Of a stretch of DNA of 61,438 bases, positions 8,959 to 17,567 are shown one piece after another (within the stretch, counting starts at the first letter, position 1; each line of letters begins with the position of its first letter). The stretch is taken from positions 1-61,438 of IMG/VR virus record IMGVR_UViG_3300033994_001868. One strand, given 5' to 3'. The notes beneath the pieces were generated by a model that saw only the letters and a program-made list of their open reading frames with translations, was not told the DNA's origin and did no database searches. Source of the stretch: a virus. The translations under genes and the position numbers were made by a program.

Positions 8959-9828
8959 ATGGAATTTAATAAAGAATATTTTTCATCACCTTATTACTTC
9001 TATATTAAAGAGGGTAAAGATACTATTTCCGTTTATTTTAGTGTCAGCAATACTTTAACTGAAGCTAGAAAAAAAGATGAGGTTGTAAAATTTAAGAAAA
9101 AAGATAAAAAAGAAATTGAAAAAACAATTTCAAAAATTCAAAAAGAAAAAAAATTAAAAAATAATTCTGACGTTAAAAAAACTTTAAATAAGAAAAAAGA
9201 TGAGTTAGAAGAATTAGTTGATTATGATGGGTCTTTTTTGAGTTCAAAAATTCCAATTTATAACCCATATCTTTCACCAAAAAGTACAATGGACCAAGAG
9301 GTTGTTGCAACAAGACAAACAAACAATCCTATTACTCGTGGATATCGTGTTTATTGGGGTGAAGGTGAGGAAGAAACTGACGAGGTAATTAATGAAACTG
9401 ATTTTTCTGACGCATTTGGTTATGAAGAAACAAAAGACAAAAACGGCCCTGAGACATTTAAAACATTTGTTAAAGAATTAGGTTTAGATAAAGATGAGGC
9501 GGCTGAAAGAACAAGACAACAAGGTAAAGAACCTGATGCTAAAAAACATAGAAAAAAATTAGAAAGAGTTCCCAAAAAAATTAAAAAACAAAAAGGTTTT
9601 ATTGATAGAATGACCATTTCTGAAAAAGAAAATTTGGAAGAAGAAAAGAAAGCTATGATGAAAAAAATGGTTGAGGATATTGTTCTTAAGAAAAAATCAG
9701 GTGATAAGGAAATGGCTAAAAAAAATGGTTTAAGTAAAGTTCTTACAAAAAATTTAGAAAATATTAAAAAATTAGCAGACAAAGAAGGTATTGAAATAAA
9801 TGACTTGGTTAAAATATTGAAGAAATGA
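8959..9828 (+). CDS. Lysine-rich protein, unknown, probably virion-associated
   Basis: A 289-residue protein whose residues about 45-85 and 185-270 are very rich in Lys and Glu and predicted to be long charged helices or coiled coils. A less biased middle (about 95-165) contains NPITRGYRVYWGEGEEE. No enzyme motif was recognised. It opens a run of overlapping or closely spaced genes (9825, 10246, 10536, 10921), so it belongs to one transcription unit with them. A DNA-binding or internal-head role would suit the charge pattern, but nothing proves it. Confidence 0.6.
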   Translation: MEFNKEYFSSPYYFYIKEGKDTISVYFSVSNTLTEARKKDEVVKFKKKDKKEIEKTISKIQKEKKLKNNSDVKKTLNKKKDELEELVDYDGSFLSSKIPIYNPYLSPKSTMDQEVVATRQTNNPITRGYRVYWGEGEEETDEVINETDFSDAFGYEETKDKNGPETFKTFVKELGLDKDEAAERTRQQGKEPDAKKHRKKLERVPKKIKKQKGFIDRMTISEKENLEEEKKAMMKKMVEDIVLKKKSGDKEMAKKNGLSKVLTKNLENIKKLADKEGIEINDLVKILKK

Positions 9829-10241
9829 ATAGTGAAATGTATGGAAATCAATACGAAGTTCCACACAACGTATTAACGTCTTTAGAAAATTTTAAAGACG
9901 AAAAAACTATACATAATATTTTTACAAATGGTTATCTAACATATCAAAATATGAAAAAAATACTTCATGATATTGATAATGGTAAATTTGGTGATAAAAA
10001 TTTAAGTACTTTAAAATCATTTATAACACAAAATTTAGGTTCCGATAGAGGGAGTATTGATAGACAAAAGAGAGATGCCTCTGATTCGGGAATGCAAAAC
10101 CAATATTTATCAACACATAGAAAAGATAATGTTAGAGATTTAAATAGACCGTCTAAAAGTCATCACTCTATTTACGAGAACTATAATAAAGAAGTTGTAG
10201 ATAACCTTAAAAGAATAAACGAAATAATGAAAAAATTATAA
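9825..10241 (+). CDS. Conserved-looking phage protein, unknown
   Basis: A 138-residue soluble protein. Its ATG overlaps the TGA of the preceding gene (ATGA), which indicates translational coupling. The N-terminal half is helical; residues about 75-115 are polar and basic (SIDRQKRDASDSGMQNQ) and probably disordered; the last 20 residues form a basic helix. No known family was recognised. It was chosen over the opposite-strand frame at 9420-9866, which is a compositional shadow. Confidence 0.6.
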   Translation: MNSEMYGNQYEVPHNVLTSLENFKDEKTIHNIFTNGYLTYQNMKKILHDIDNGKFGDKNLSTLKSFITQNLGSDRGSIDRQKRDASDSGMQNQYLSTHRKDNVRDLNRPSKSHHSIYENYNKEVVDNLKRINEIMKKL

Positions 10242-10245
10242 AATT

Positions 10246-10539
10246 ATGGCATCAAAAGTCCCAATAGATTTAAACCAACCAGATAACGCTTTAAGTGCAA
10301 TTGCTGAAAAAGTTAGAAAAGATTTGGTTACAAGAAATGATTACAAATCAAACGCAAATGAATATGGGGTAACTAATCCTGACGCAATCTCTGATGGAGA
10401 TGGTAAAGGAAGAGGAACAGGAGTATTCTTAGACATATTTAATGGAGGTACATCAACTGACCAAGTTACTAAAGTTGATAACATCAAACTAAACAAATAT
10501 AGTTCAAAAAAACCTTATAACTCACCTTCGACAGAATGA
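10246..10539 (+). CDS. Small hydrophilic protein, unknown
   Basis: A 97-residue protein beginning 4 nt after the previous stop. It is rich in Asn, Asp and Gly, and the central SDGDGKGRGTGVFLDIFNGG segment looks like a flexible turn region. No catalytic or metal-binding motif is clear. Its stop overlaps the next start (10536). Position in a run of virion-type genes suggests a structural or assembly role, which is inference. Confidence 0.55.
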   Translation: MASKVPIDLNQPDNALSAIAEKVRKDLVTRNDYKSNANEYGVTNPDAISDGDGKGRGTGVFLDIFNGGTSTDQVTKVDNIKLNKYSSKKPYNSPSTE

Positions 10540-10928
10540 AGCTTTACAACGTCATAAAACAACTTATTTTTGAAGCAAGTAGTGAAGAAATTACTAATGC
10601 AATTAAGAATAGGCATGTTGCAACAATTTACTATGACGGGGAAGATAATGGAGGTAAAGGACTTCGTGTTATTGAACCTTTTTGTTACGGAACATCAAAA
10701 AGAGGTAACAAAGTAATAAGAGCGTGGGAGAGAGAAGGGGCGTCACACACCGCAACCATAGGTGACCAACCATTACCAGGTTGGAGATTATTTAGGGTTG
10801 ATAGGATTGGAAGCTTCTCGTATGACCCACGTGAAAAATTTGATATAATAAGACCAAGTTATAATCCTGAAGATAAAGGAATGGTCGGATTAAAAGTATG
10901 TACAAAATTTGAATTAGAAAATGAATGA
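10536..10928 (+). CDS. WYL-domain protein with capsid-targeting-like leader
   Basis: Residues about 20-100 fit a WYL domain: ATIYYDGE, a G(K)GLRVIEPFCYG strand pair, KVIRAWERE, then WRLFRVDRIGSF, which is the typical end of the fold. WYL domains sense nucleic acid or nucleotide ligands in bacterial regulators of defence and DNA repair. Here it is alone, with no HTH or nuclease partner. The first 13 residues (MKLYNVIKQLIFE) are an amphipathic leader ending I-F-E, like a T4 prohead-protease site. The start overlaps the previous stop by 4 nt. WYL is a confident fold call; delivery in the capsid is inference. Confidence 0.75.
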   Translation: MKLYNVIKQLIFEASSEEITNAIKNRHVATIYYDGEDNGGKGLRVIEPFCYGTSKRGNKVIRAWEREGASHTATIGDQPLPGWRLFRVDRIGSFSYDPREKFDIIRPSYNPEDKGMVGLKVCTKFELENE

Positions 10929-11496
10929 TTTAATGCAAAAACTAATGTTGTCTAAAGAAATTATGAATAGACACGACGAAATGGACAAAGGGAATCCATC
11001 TAAAAGGTCATCAACAACTCAACAATTAGTTAGAGAATATGATGAATCACCTATACCTGCAACATATAATATACCACAAGAATTTTTACAAAAAGAACAA
11101 CCAAAGTCAGTCGCACCAAAAGTTATGACAGAAGATAGAATAAAAAATTCTAAACTACCTGACGCAATCAAAAGATTAATGATGGAACACCCAATAGACC
11201 AACCACAACAATATCAGGCAACAATCTCAGATGATATTATTGAAAAGGCGGCAAGGTTAATGGGAAATAAACAACCTGTTTCAGAGTCAACTCAACAACA
11301 ACCAAGACAACAAAATACATCATTTAATTTATCCGCATCAGATATAAAGAAAATTGTTAGGGAAACTGTTGAAGAAGTATTAAGTGAGAATGGATTAATG
11401 GTTGAGTCAACTCAAAAATCTAATGAATTAATGACAATTAAAGTTGGTAAACATATCTTTGAAGGTAAAATTTCAAAAGTTAAAAAAGTTCAATAA
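10921..11496 (+). CDS. Gln-rich virion-associated protein, unknown
   Basis: A 191-residue protein overlapping the previous gene by 8 nt. Residues about 20-135 are rich in Gln, Pro and Ser and look disordered. The C-terminal 60 residues contain a helix (DIKKIVRETVEEVLSENG) followed by a small beta unit ending KVGKHIFEGKISKVKKVQ. Several L/I-x-E sites occur (VLSE, MVE). No enzyme motif is seen. It is the last gene before a strong terminator. Confidence 0.6.
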   Translation: MNDLMQKLMLSKEIMNRHDEMDKGNPSKRSSTTQQLVREYDESPIPATYNIPQEFLQKEQPKSVAPKVMTEDRIKNSKLPDAIKRLMMEHPIDQPQQYQATISDDIIEKAARLMGNKQPVSESTQQQPRQQNTSFNLSASDIKKIVRETVEEVLSENGLMVESTQKSNELMTIKVGKHIFEGKISKVKKVQ

Positions 11497-11517
11497 AATT
11501 ATAAACATTAAAAATTC

Positions 11518-11544
11518 AGTCCTCCTTGTGGGGACTTTTTTTTT
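11518..11544 (+). terminator. Rho-independent terminator
   Basis: AGTCC and GGACT form a short stem, extendable with a bulged T and two further C:G pairs, followed by nine T. It ends the 8959-11496 unit and separates it from the glycan cassette. Confidence 0.8.
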
Positions 11545-11587
11545 GTTATAGTTGAATTATAACATTCTTTCATTTATCTTTTTCATT

Positions 11588-12802
11588 ATGAAAGAAAAAA
11601 TTAAAGTTTTAGTTATACCTTCTGACACTACTGGAGTTGGGAGATTTAGGTCAATCACACCACACACTCACTTACAATCAAAATATGGGGAGGATTTTCA
11701 TGTCGACATTGAATTTAATCCTGATTTAACTAATATAAATTATTTTAAAGATTACCAAATAATTCATTATCATCGTTCTCTTGGTCAAGATATGGATAAG
11801 TCTGTACAAATAGTACCAATTTTAAATTCAATGGGTATTATTACTGTATGTGATTTAGATGATTACTGGTTACCAGGAAAAGAACATCCTCTTCATCAGT
11901 TGATTGTTCAAGAAAAAATACACGAAAAAATTGTTGCAAATTTAAAAGTTGCTAAATATGTAACAACTACTACTGAGTTATTTGCGGATGAAATAAAAAA
12001 ACATAATAAAAATGTTGTAATTTTCCCTAATGCGATTGACCATAAAGAGGCTCAATTTAATGAGCCGACTGAAGAATCTGACTTGGTAAGAGTTGGGTGG
12101 TTAGGTGGTTCATCACATTTACACGATTTGATGTTACTTGATGGTATGGTATCTAAACTTTCTGATATTCAGAAAAATTTACAGTTTGTTGTTTGTGGTT
12201 TTGATACACGTGGTATGATGACTGAGATTAATCAGGCAACAGGTGAACAAACAAGAAGACCAATTAAACCACACGAAACCGTATGGTATGATTACGAAAA
12301 GATTTTTACAAATAACTATTCAATAGTTACACCTGAGTATAAAAAACACTTGGAGTTATTTGTTCAGACACCTTATGAAAATGAACAAAACCAACCATAT
12401 AGAAGAGTTTGGACAAAACCTGTAACATCTTACGCTCGTAATTACTCTAAATTTGATATATCTTTGGCACCGATTAAACAACATATGTTTAACAAAGTAA
12501 AATCACAACTTAAAGTTATTGAGGCAGGTTTTTATAAGAAAGCGTTAATTGCGACTAACTATGGGCCTTATACTATTGATTTAAAACATTCATTAAAGAA
12601 TGGTGAGTTTACAGATGGAAACGCTCTTTTAGTTGATGACGTAAGAAATCATAGTGATTGGGCAAAATACATTAAGAAATTAGTTCAGAACCCAAACATG
12701 AGAATTGATATGGGTGAAAGACTATATGAATATGTATCTAAACACTATAGTTTAGATGTGGTAACAAAAACAAGAGCAGAATTTTATAAATCAATCGTAT
12801 GA
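11588..12802 (+). CDS. GT-B fold glycosyltransferase (GT4-like)
   Basis: A 404-residue cytosolic glycosyltransferase. The N-terminal half begins with a Rossmann strand KIKVLVIPS and contains IIHYHRS and VCDLDDYW; the C-terminal half has VGWLGGSSH, then SLAPIKQHMFNKVKSQLKVIEAGFYKK, which matches the donor-binding E-x7-E-like region of GT4 enzymes. The ATG at 11588 is preferred over an upstream in-frame TTG at 11552 because it begins the first Rossmann strand directly. It is the first gene of the cassette. Sugar donor and acceptor are unknown. Confidence 0.8.
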   Translation: MKEKIKVLVIPSDTTGVGRFRSITPHTHLQSKYGEDFHVDIEFNPDLTNINYFKDYQIIHYHRSLGQDMDKSVQIVPILNSMGIITVCDLDDYWLPGKEHPLHQLIVQEKIHEKIVANLKVAKYVTTTTELFADEIKKHNKNVVIFPNAIDHKEAQFNEPTEESDLVRVGWLGGSSHLHDLMLLDGMVSKLSDIQKNLQFVVCGFDTRGMMTEINQATGEQTRRPIKPHETVWYDYEKIFTNNYSIVTPEYKKHLELFVQTPYENEQNQPYRRVWTKPVTSYARNYSKFDISLAPIKQHMFNKVKSQLKVIEAGFYKKALIATNYGPYTIDLKHSLKNGEFTDGNALLVDDVRNHSDWAKYIKKLVQNPNMRIDMGERLYEYVSKHYSLDVVTKTRAEFYKSIV

Positions 12803-13497
12803 TAAAGCACCCATTACACAAAATCTTATTTATTGACATTGAAACTGTAGGGGTTTCAAGTAATTATGAAAATTTTAAAAAGGATTATCCTGAACTTCAT
12901 TTCCAGTTTGTTAATTACTTAGATTGGTTTCAAAAAAGGTTTCCTGAAGACGCTGAAAAAAGTATTGACGAAATCTTTGTTAATCGAGCGGCTTTAGTTC
13001 CTGAGTTTTCAAAGATTGTTTGTGTTTCAGTAGGATTTCTTGACCCTAAAGGTGATATTAAAAAACAAAGTTTTTTTAACTCAGATGAAAAAGCGTTACT
13101 TACAGATGTTAACACATTATTAAATCGAGTTGATAAGTTAGGTTTTATCCTTTGTGGACATAATCTTAAAAACTTTGATATCCCTGTATTGGCAAAAAGA
13201 ATGTTAGTTAATGGTATTTTACCATCATCAATACTTCCATCTTATGACACTAAACCGTGGGAGATTAAAGCAATTGATACAAAAGAAATTTGGCAATATG
13301 GACAATTTGGAGCGATAAGTTCATTAGAATTAATGTGTGTTTCACTTGGTATTGGAACTTCTAAAAATATGGAAGTAACAGGAAATAAAGTTCATAACGC
13401 ATTTTGGAATGAAAACAAATACCAAGAAATTCAAGAATATTGTGAAAAAGATGTTGAGGTATTAATAAAAGTTTTAATAAAATTAACAAACTTATGA
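12799..13497 (+). CDS. DEDDy 3'-5' exonuclease
   Basis: A 232-residue nuclease with the three DnaQ-superfamily motifs: Exo I FIDIETVG (D and E near residues 13-15), Exo II GHNLKNFDIPVL, and Exo III EYCEKDVEVL, giving the Y-x3-D form. It resembles stand-alone proofreading-like exonucleases of phages rather than the polymerase's own domain. Start and stop overlap the neighbouring genes by 4 nt on each side, so it is translated with the glycosyltransferase upstream and dUTPase downstream, although its role is in DNA metabolism. Confidence 0.85.
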   Translation: MIKHPLHKILFIDIETVGVSSNYENFKKDYPELHFQFVNYLDWFQKRFPEDAEKSIDEIFVNRAALVPEFSKIVCVSVGFLDPKGDIKKQSFFNSDEKALLTDVNTLLNRVDKLGFILCGHNLKNFDIPVLAKRMLVNGILPSSILPSYDTKPWEIKAIDTKEIWQYGQFGAISSLELMCVSLGIGTSKNMEVTGNKVHNAFWNENKYQEIQEYCEKDVEVLIKVLIKLTNL

Positions 13498-14078
13498 GTG
13501 AAAAATTTGATTTTGCAAGAGAATTAGAAGAATTAAAAAAATTGGTTGATGACTTTAGCCAATTACAAGAACAAGAATTAAATGATGAATTAGGGTTTGA
13601 TATTAATGAATTTGAGGATGCAAATCAATTTATTGGAGATGGGAAAATTACAATAAATTTTGTTTCAACAAATGAAAAAGAATTAAATTACGCATACGAA
13701 TCAGATAGTGGGTTTGATTTATATGCCAATGAAGAAGTTAAAATACCTGCGTTTGGTAGAGCTTTAGTTCCGACAGGTATTTCAGTTGATTTACCCCAAG
13801 ACTTTGAGATACAAGTTAGGTCAAAAAGTGGTTTAGCAATCAATCAAGGGTTAATGGTTTTAAACTCCCCAGGAACTGTAGATGAAGGTTATACTGGTGA
13901 AATTAAAGTCATTATTTTTAATACAAACAACCATGAATTTGTAATAACAAAAGGTATGAAAGTCGCTCAAGCGGTAGTTGCAAGATGTATTACTGGTAGA
14001 TGGGTTAATTTAAAAAAAGTAGATAAAATAGAAAATAAAGATAGAGGTAGTAAAGGTTTTGGGAGTACAGGAATATGA
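13494..14078 (+). CDS. dut: dUTP diphosphatase
   Basis: Hydrolyses dUTP to dUMP, keeping uracil out of phage DNA and feeding dTMP synthesis. All five trimeric dUTPase motifs are present in order: DSGFDLYA, RSKSGLA, NSPGTVDEGYTGEIKV, GMKVAQAVV and RGSKGFGSTG. The catalytic Asp of motif 3 is intact. There is an extra N-terminal acidic helix of about 55 residues before the core, which is unusual; its role is unknown. The start overlaps the exonuclease stop by 4 nt and its own stop overlaps the next start. Confidence 0.95.
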   Translation: MSEKFDFARELEELKKLVDDFSQLQEQELNDELGFDINEFEDANQFIGDGKITINFVSTNEKELNYAYESDSGFDLYANEEVKIPAFGRALVPTGISVDLPQDFEIQVRSKSGLAINQGLMVLNSPGTVDEGYTGEIKVIIFNTNNHEFVITKGMKVAQAVVARCITGRWVNLKKVDKIENKDRGSKGFGSTGI

Positions 14079-15712
14079 TAACAATTGGATATAGTACAAG
14101 AAATTCTAATCCTCAATTTCAAGAGTATCTAAAAAAATCTTCAGGTCATCCAAAGGTACAAATTATTGAGAAAGTTAATAACGGTGAAAAAAATCTTTCA
14201 GAAGTTTATAATGAAATAATTTCAGAATCAATTTTTGATATTGTTGTATTATGTCATGACGATATTTATTTTGACACGTCAAATTGGGCTTCAAAATTAG
14301 TTAAACAATTTGAAAGAAATGATGATTTTGGAATTTTAGGTATGGCAGGCACAACTGAAATGCCTAAAAGTGGAATGTGGTGGGAAGACCGTACAAAAAT
14401 GTTTGGGATAGTCAATCATGAATCTGAAGGTAAAAAATGGGAATCAAAATATTCTGATTCATTAGGTAATGATATAAGAGAAGTTGTGGTTGTTGATGGT
14501 GTTTTTATAGCATTAAATAAACAAAAAATTAAATCTAAGTTTGATGAAACCGTTGATGGTTTTCACATGTATGATGTGAATTTTTGTTTTAAAAACAATA
14601 TTGAAGGGGTAAAAATTGGTGTGTTAACTAATATTCGTATTACTCACAAATCAATAGGTATGACCAATCAAAAATGGGAAGATAATAGAAAACTTTTTGT
14701 TGAAAAATACTCAGAATACTTACCTAAAAAAATAAAATTTACCGAAAATAATAAATTAAAAGTTTTAATTAGTTGTTTGTTTTTCCAAAAATTTACAGGT
14801 TCTGAAATGTATGTTTTTGAATTGGCAAAAAATTTAGTAAAACAGAATTGTGATGTGACTGTGGTTGCGTCTGAAACAAATGGGCCTTTGGTTTTAATGG
14901 CAACTAAATTAGGTATTAAAGTTAAAAACATTAAAGATACACCAGGTTTTAAAATGGGAGATGGTAAATGGGTAACAATGACTGAAAGAGGCCCTGAACC
15001 TTCAGTTCCAAACAAATTTTATCAAGTAGATACCCCTCATTTTGATATCATTCATTGTCAACATAAACCAATTGTTGATATTATGAATATGTTATATCCA
15101 ACGATTGATAAAATTTGTACAATTCATTCTGAAGTAATTGAACTTGAAAATCCTGTAATTCACAATAGTATTAAAAAATACATTGCAATACGTCCTGAAA
15201 TTAAAAAACATATTATTACTAATTTTAATATTTCGGAAGATATTGTAGACATAACTTACAATCCAATTGATGAAACTAAATTTTATAATAAAAATTTAAA
15301 GTCTGAAAATTATATTTTGTTTGTTGGTTCTATCGATTACCTGAGGAAAAATACAATATATGATTTAGTAACGTTATCAAAAGAAGAAAATAAAGAACTT
15401 TGGTTAGTCGGTGAAAATAAAGACACATATTTAACCAATTTATTAAAAAATTCACATGTTAAACATTTCCCACCAACGTTAGAAGTTGATAAATATATTC
15501 ACAAATGTACAGAAACTGCAGGTATTTTATTAGGTAGAACTACCATTGAAGGTTGGATGTGTGGTAAATCAGGTTGGATTTATAATGTAGACAATTATGG
15601 TAATATTATTAATAAAAAATTATATAATGTACCCGATGATTTAGAAAAATTTAAATCTTCTGAAGTTTCAAAATTTATTAAAAAGAAATATATAGAATTA
15701 TTAAACAAATGA
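14075..15712 (+). CDS. Bifunctional glycosyltransferase: GT-A domain fused to GT-B domain
   Basis: A 545-residue fusion. Residues 1-225 form a GT-A type domain with a DxD-like CHDDIYFD segment, SGMWWEDRTKMFG and VVVVDGVFIALNK, as in GT2-related enzymes. Residues about 228-545 form a GT-B domain: a KVLISCLFFQKFTGSEMY nucleotide-binding start, FDIIHCQHKP, IAIRPEIKKHI, ILFVGSIDYLRKNT and ILLGRTTIEGWMCGKSG. Two transferases in one chain often add consecutive sugars of one glycan. Overlaps of 4 nt at both ends put it firmly in the cassette. Donors and acceptor cannot be read from sequence. Confidence 0.8.
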   Translation: MITIGYSTRNSNPQFQEYLKKSSGHPKVQIIEKVNNGEKNLSEVYNEIISESIFDIVVLCHDDIYFDTSNWASKLVKQFERNDDFGILGMAGTTEMPKSGMWWEDRTKMFGIVNHESEGKKWESKYSDSLGNDIREVVVVDGVFIALNKQKIKSKFDETVDGFHMYDVNFCFKNNIEGVKIGVLTNIRITHKSIGMTNQKWEDNRKLFVEKYSEYLPKKIKFTENNKLKVLISCLFFQKFTGSEMYVFELAKNLVKQNCDVTVVASETNGPLVLMATKLGIKVKNIKDTPGFKMGDGKWVTMTERGPEPSVPNKFYQVDTPHFDIIHCQHKPIVDIMNMLYPTIDKICTIHSEVIELENPVIHNSIKKYIAIRPEIKKHIITNFNISEDIVDITYNPIDETKFYNKNLKSENYILFVGSIDYLRKNTIYDLVTLSKEENKELWLVGENKDTYLTNLLKNSHVKHFPPTLEVDKYIHKCTETAGILLGRTTIEGWMCGKSGWIYNVDNYGNIINKKLYNVPDDLEKFKSSEVSKFIKKKYIELLNK

Positions 15713-16767
15713 AAAAAACAATTATAACTATCACCGGTATTAGACCCGATTTTATAAGAATGTCTGAAATTTTTAAAAAATTAGATAACAATTTTAATCA
15801 TATATTAATACATACAGGACAACATTATGATAAAATGTTATCCGATGTATTTTTTGATGAGTTATCAATACGTAAACCTGATTTTAATTTAGAAATCGGC
15901 TCAAAAGGAAAAGAACATTTTCATCAACAAGCTGATTTATCTGTTAAAATTATTGACTTAATTCGTAATGAAAATATAAATCCTGATTTAATAATTTTTT
16001 TAGGTGATTCAAATTCGGCTTTAGCATCGGTACCTCTTAAAAAAGAGGGGTATAAAATCGCCCACATTGAGGCAGGTATGAGGTCTGGTGATAAAAGAAT
16101 GCTTGAAGAAATTAATAGAATTGTTTGTGACCATTGTAGCGACCTTTTGTTTGTTTATCATGATAATTACAAAGAAAAATTGATTAGAGAATCAATTAAT
16201 CCAAAATCAATTTATGTTGTAGGAAATACAATTAAAGAGGTTGCAAATAAAATAGAATTAAATAAATCTAAAAAAAATAATAAAATAATTTTAGATATTC
16301 ATAGACCTGAAAATTTTAATAGTAAGGAACGTTTAAAAAACATATTAAACTATGCTAATATTTGTTCCCAAAGATTTGGGATACCTGTTGAAATGTTATC
16401 ATTTAAAAGAACTATTGATAAAATATCCGAATTTAATTTAGATTTAGAAAATATTAAAGTAATTGATTTATTATCTTTTAAAAATTATATAAATGAAATG
16501 TACCATTCTAAGTTTATAATTTCAGATTCAGGTACAGCTCAAGAAGAACCTTGTTTATTTAATACTCCAGTTATTGTCCCAAGAGATTTCACTGAAAGAC
16601 CTGAATCGGTTGAATCCGGATGTTCATATATGATTAATGTAAATGAATTAGATGTTTCGTGGATTGAGTCATTTAATTATCTGTCAAATTATAACTCAAA
16701 CACAGATTGGTTAGGAGATGGTAAAACATCAGACAAAATTATTGAAATATTAAAAGAAAAATTATGA
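15709..16767 (+). CDS. wecB: UDP-N-acetylglucosamine 2-epimerase (WecB/MnaA-like)
   Basis: Probably interconverts UDP-GlcNAc and UDP-ManNAc in the cytosol. The 352-residue chain keeps the family hallmarks: TGIRPDFIRMSEIF at the N-terminus, HTGQHYDKMLSDVFF, GDSNSAL, HIEAGMRSGDKRMLEEINRI, and SDSGTAQEEPCLFNTPVI with the substrate-binding residues. Length is near the usual 360-380. It supplies an activated amino sugar to the neighbouring transferases. Other sugar-nucleotide epimerases of this fold (for example hydrolysing NeuC types) are possible. Confidence 0.88.
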   Translation: MKKTIITITGIRPDFIRMSEIFKKLDNNFNHILIHTGQHYDKMLSDVFFDELSIRKPDFNLEIGSKGKEHFHQQADLSVKIIDLIRNENINPDLIIFLGDSNSALASVPLKKEGYKIAHIEAGMRSGDKRMLEEINRIVCDHCSDLLFVYHDNYKEKLIRESINPKSIYVVGNTIKEVANKIELNKSKKNNKIILDIHRPENFNSKERLKNILNYANICSQRFGIPVEMLSFKRTIDKISEFNLDLENIKVIDLLSFKNYINEMYHSKFIISDSGTAQEEPCLFNTPVIVPRDFTERPESVESGCSYMINVNELDVSWIESFNYLSNYNSNTDWLGDGKTSDKIIEILKEKL

Positions 16768-17567
16768 TTTCTATTGTTACCGCATATCACAATCGAAAAA
16801 AAATATTTATTAAAACATTAGAAAGTTTTAAAAAAAGTAGTTTTACTGATTTTGAAGTTATCGCTGTCGATGACTGTAGTCACGAAGATGAGAGATTAGA
16901 AGATTTGGTAGACAAATTTCCTTTTTTAAAAATTGTTAGATTAGAAAAAAAAGATAAATGGTATGTAAATCCATGTGTTCCTTTTAACGTTGGATTTAAC
17001 CATGTATCAGGTGATAAAATTATTATACAAAATCCTGAATGTTTACATTCAGATGATATTTTAAATTTTGTAAACGAAAATTTAATTGATAATGATTATT
17101 TATCATTTGCTTGTTATTCTTTAAGTGAAATTCAAACATCGGCAGTGTTACAACTTAATGATTTTAAATCATTTATTAACCCCTCAACATATAAAAAAAT
17201 ATCAGTAGTTAATGATGGTGATGAAGGATGGTATAATCATTCATTATATCGACCAAAATCTTATCATTTTTGTACCGCAATAACTAAAAAAGATTTAAAA
17301 GAATTAGGAGGATTTGACGAAAGATTCGCAACTGGAGTAGCGTTTGATGATGATGAATTTATACATAGAATTCGTCTTAAATTAAATGTCAGGTTTATTG
17401 ATGATTTTGTTGCTCTTCATTTATGGCATTACGGAAATGATAAAAATGCAACAGTAACAAATAGAGTAAACATGGATAATAAATTTTGGGAAATGTGGAA
17501 TAAAAATAATTACTTATTCAATTATGTGACTAAACTTGAAAATAAATACTCGATAAATAATGGCTAA
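16764..17567 (+). CDS. GT2-family glycosyltransferase
   Basis: A 267-residue GT-A enzyme. ISIVTAYHNRKKIFIKTLES and FEVIAVDDCSHED at the N-terminus are the nucleotide-binding half; HFCTAITKKDLKELGGFDERF and GVAFDDDEFIHRIR mark the acceptor side and catalytic base region. No membrane segment is present. It overlaps the genes on both sides (4 and 8 nt). Sugar specificity is unknown. Confidence 0.88.
   Translation: MISIVTAYHNRKKIFIKTLESFKKSSFTDFEVIAVDDCSHEDERLEDLVDKFPFLKIVRLEKKDKWYVNPCVPFNVGFNHVSGDKIIIQNPECLHSDDILNFVNENLIDNDYLSFACYSLSEIQTSAVLQLNDFKSFINPSTYKKISVVNDGDEGWYNHSLYRPKSYHFCTAITKKDLKELGGFDERFATGVAFDDDEFIHRIRLKLNVRFIDDFVALHLWHYGNDKNATVTNRVNMDNKFWEMWNKNNYLFNYVTKLENKYSINNG

Noticed and set aside
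9420-9866. 148-residue minus-strand open frame
   Set aside because: It is antisense to the Lys-rich gene at 8959-9828; its Phe/Ser/Leu-rich composition is the mirror of Lys/Glu codons.
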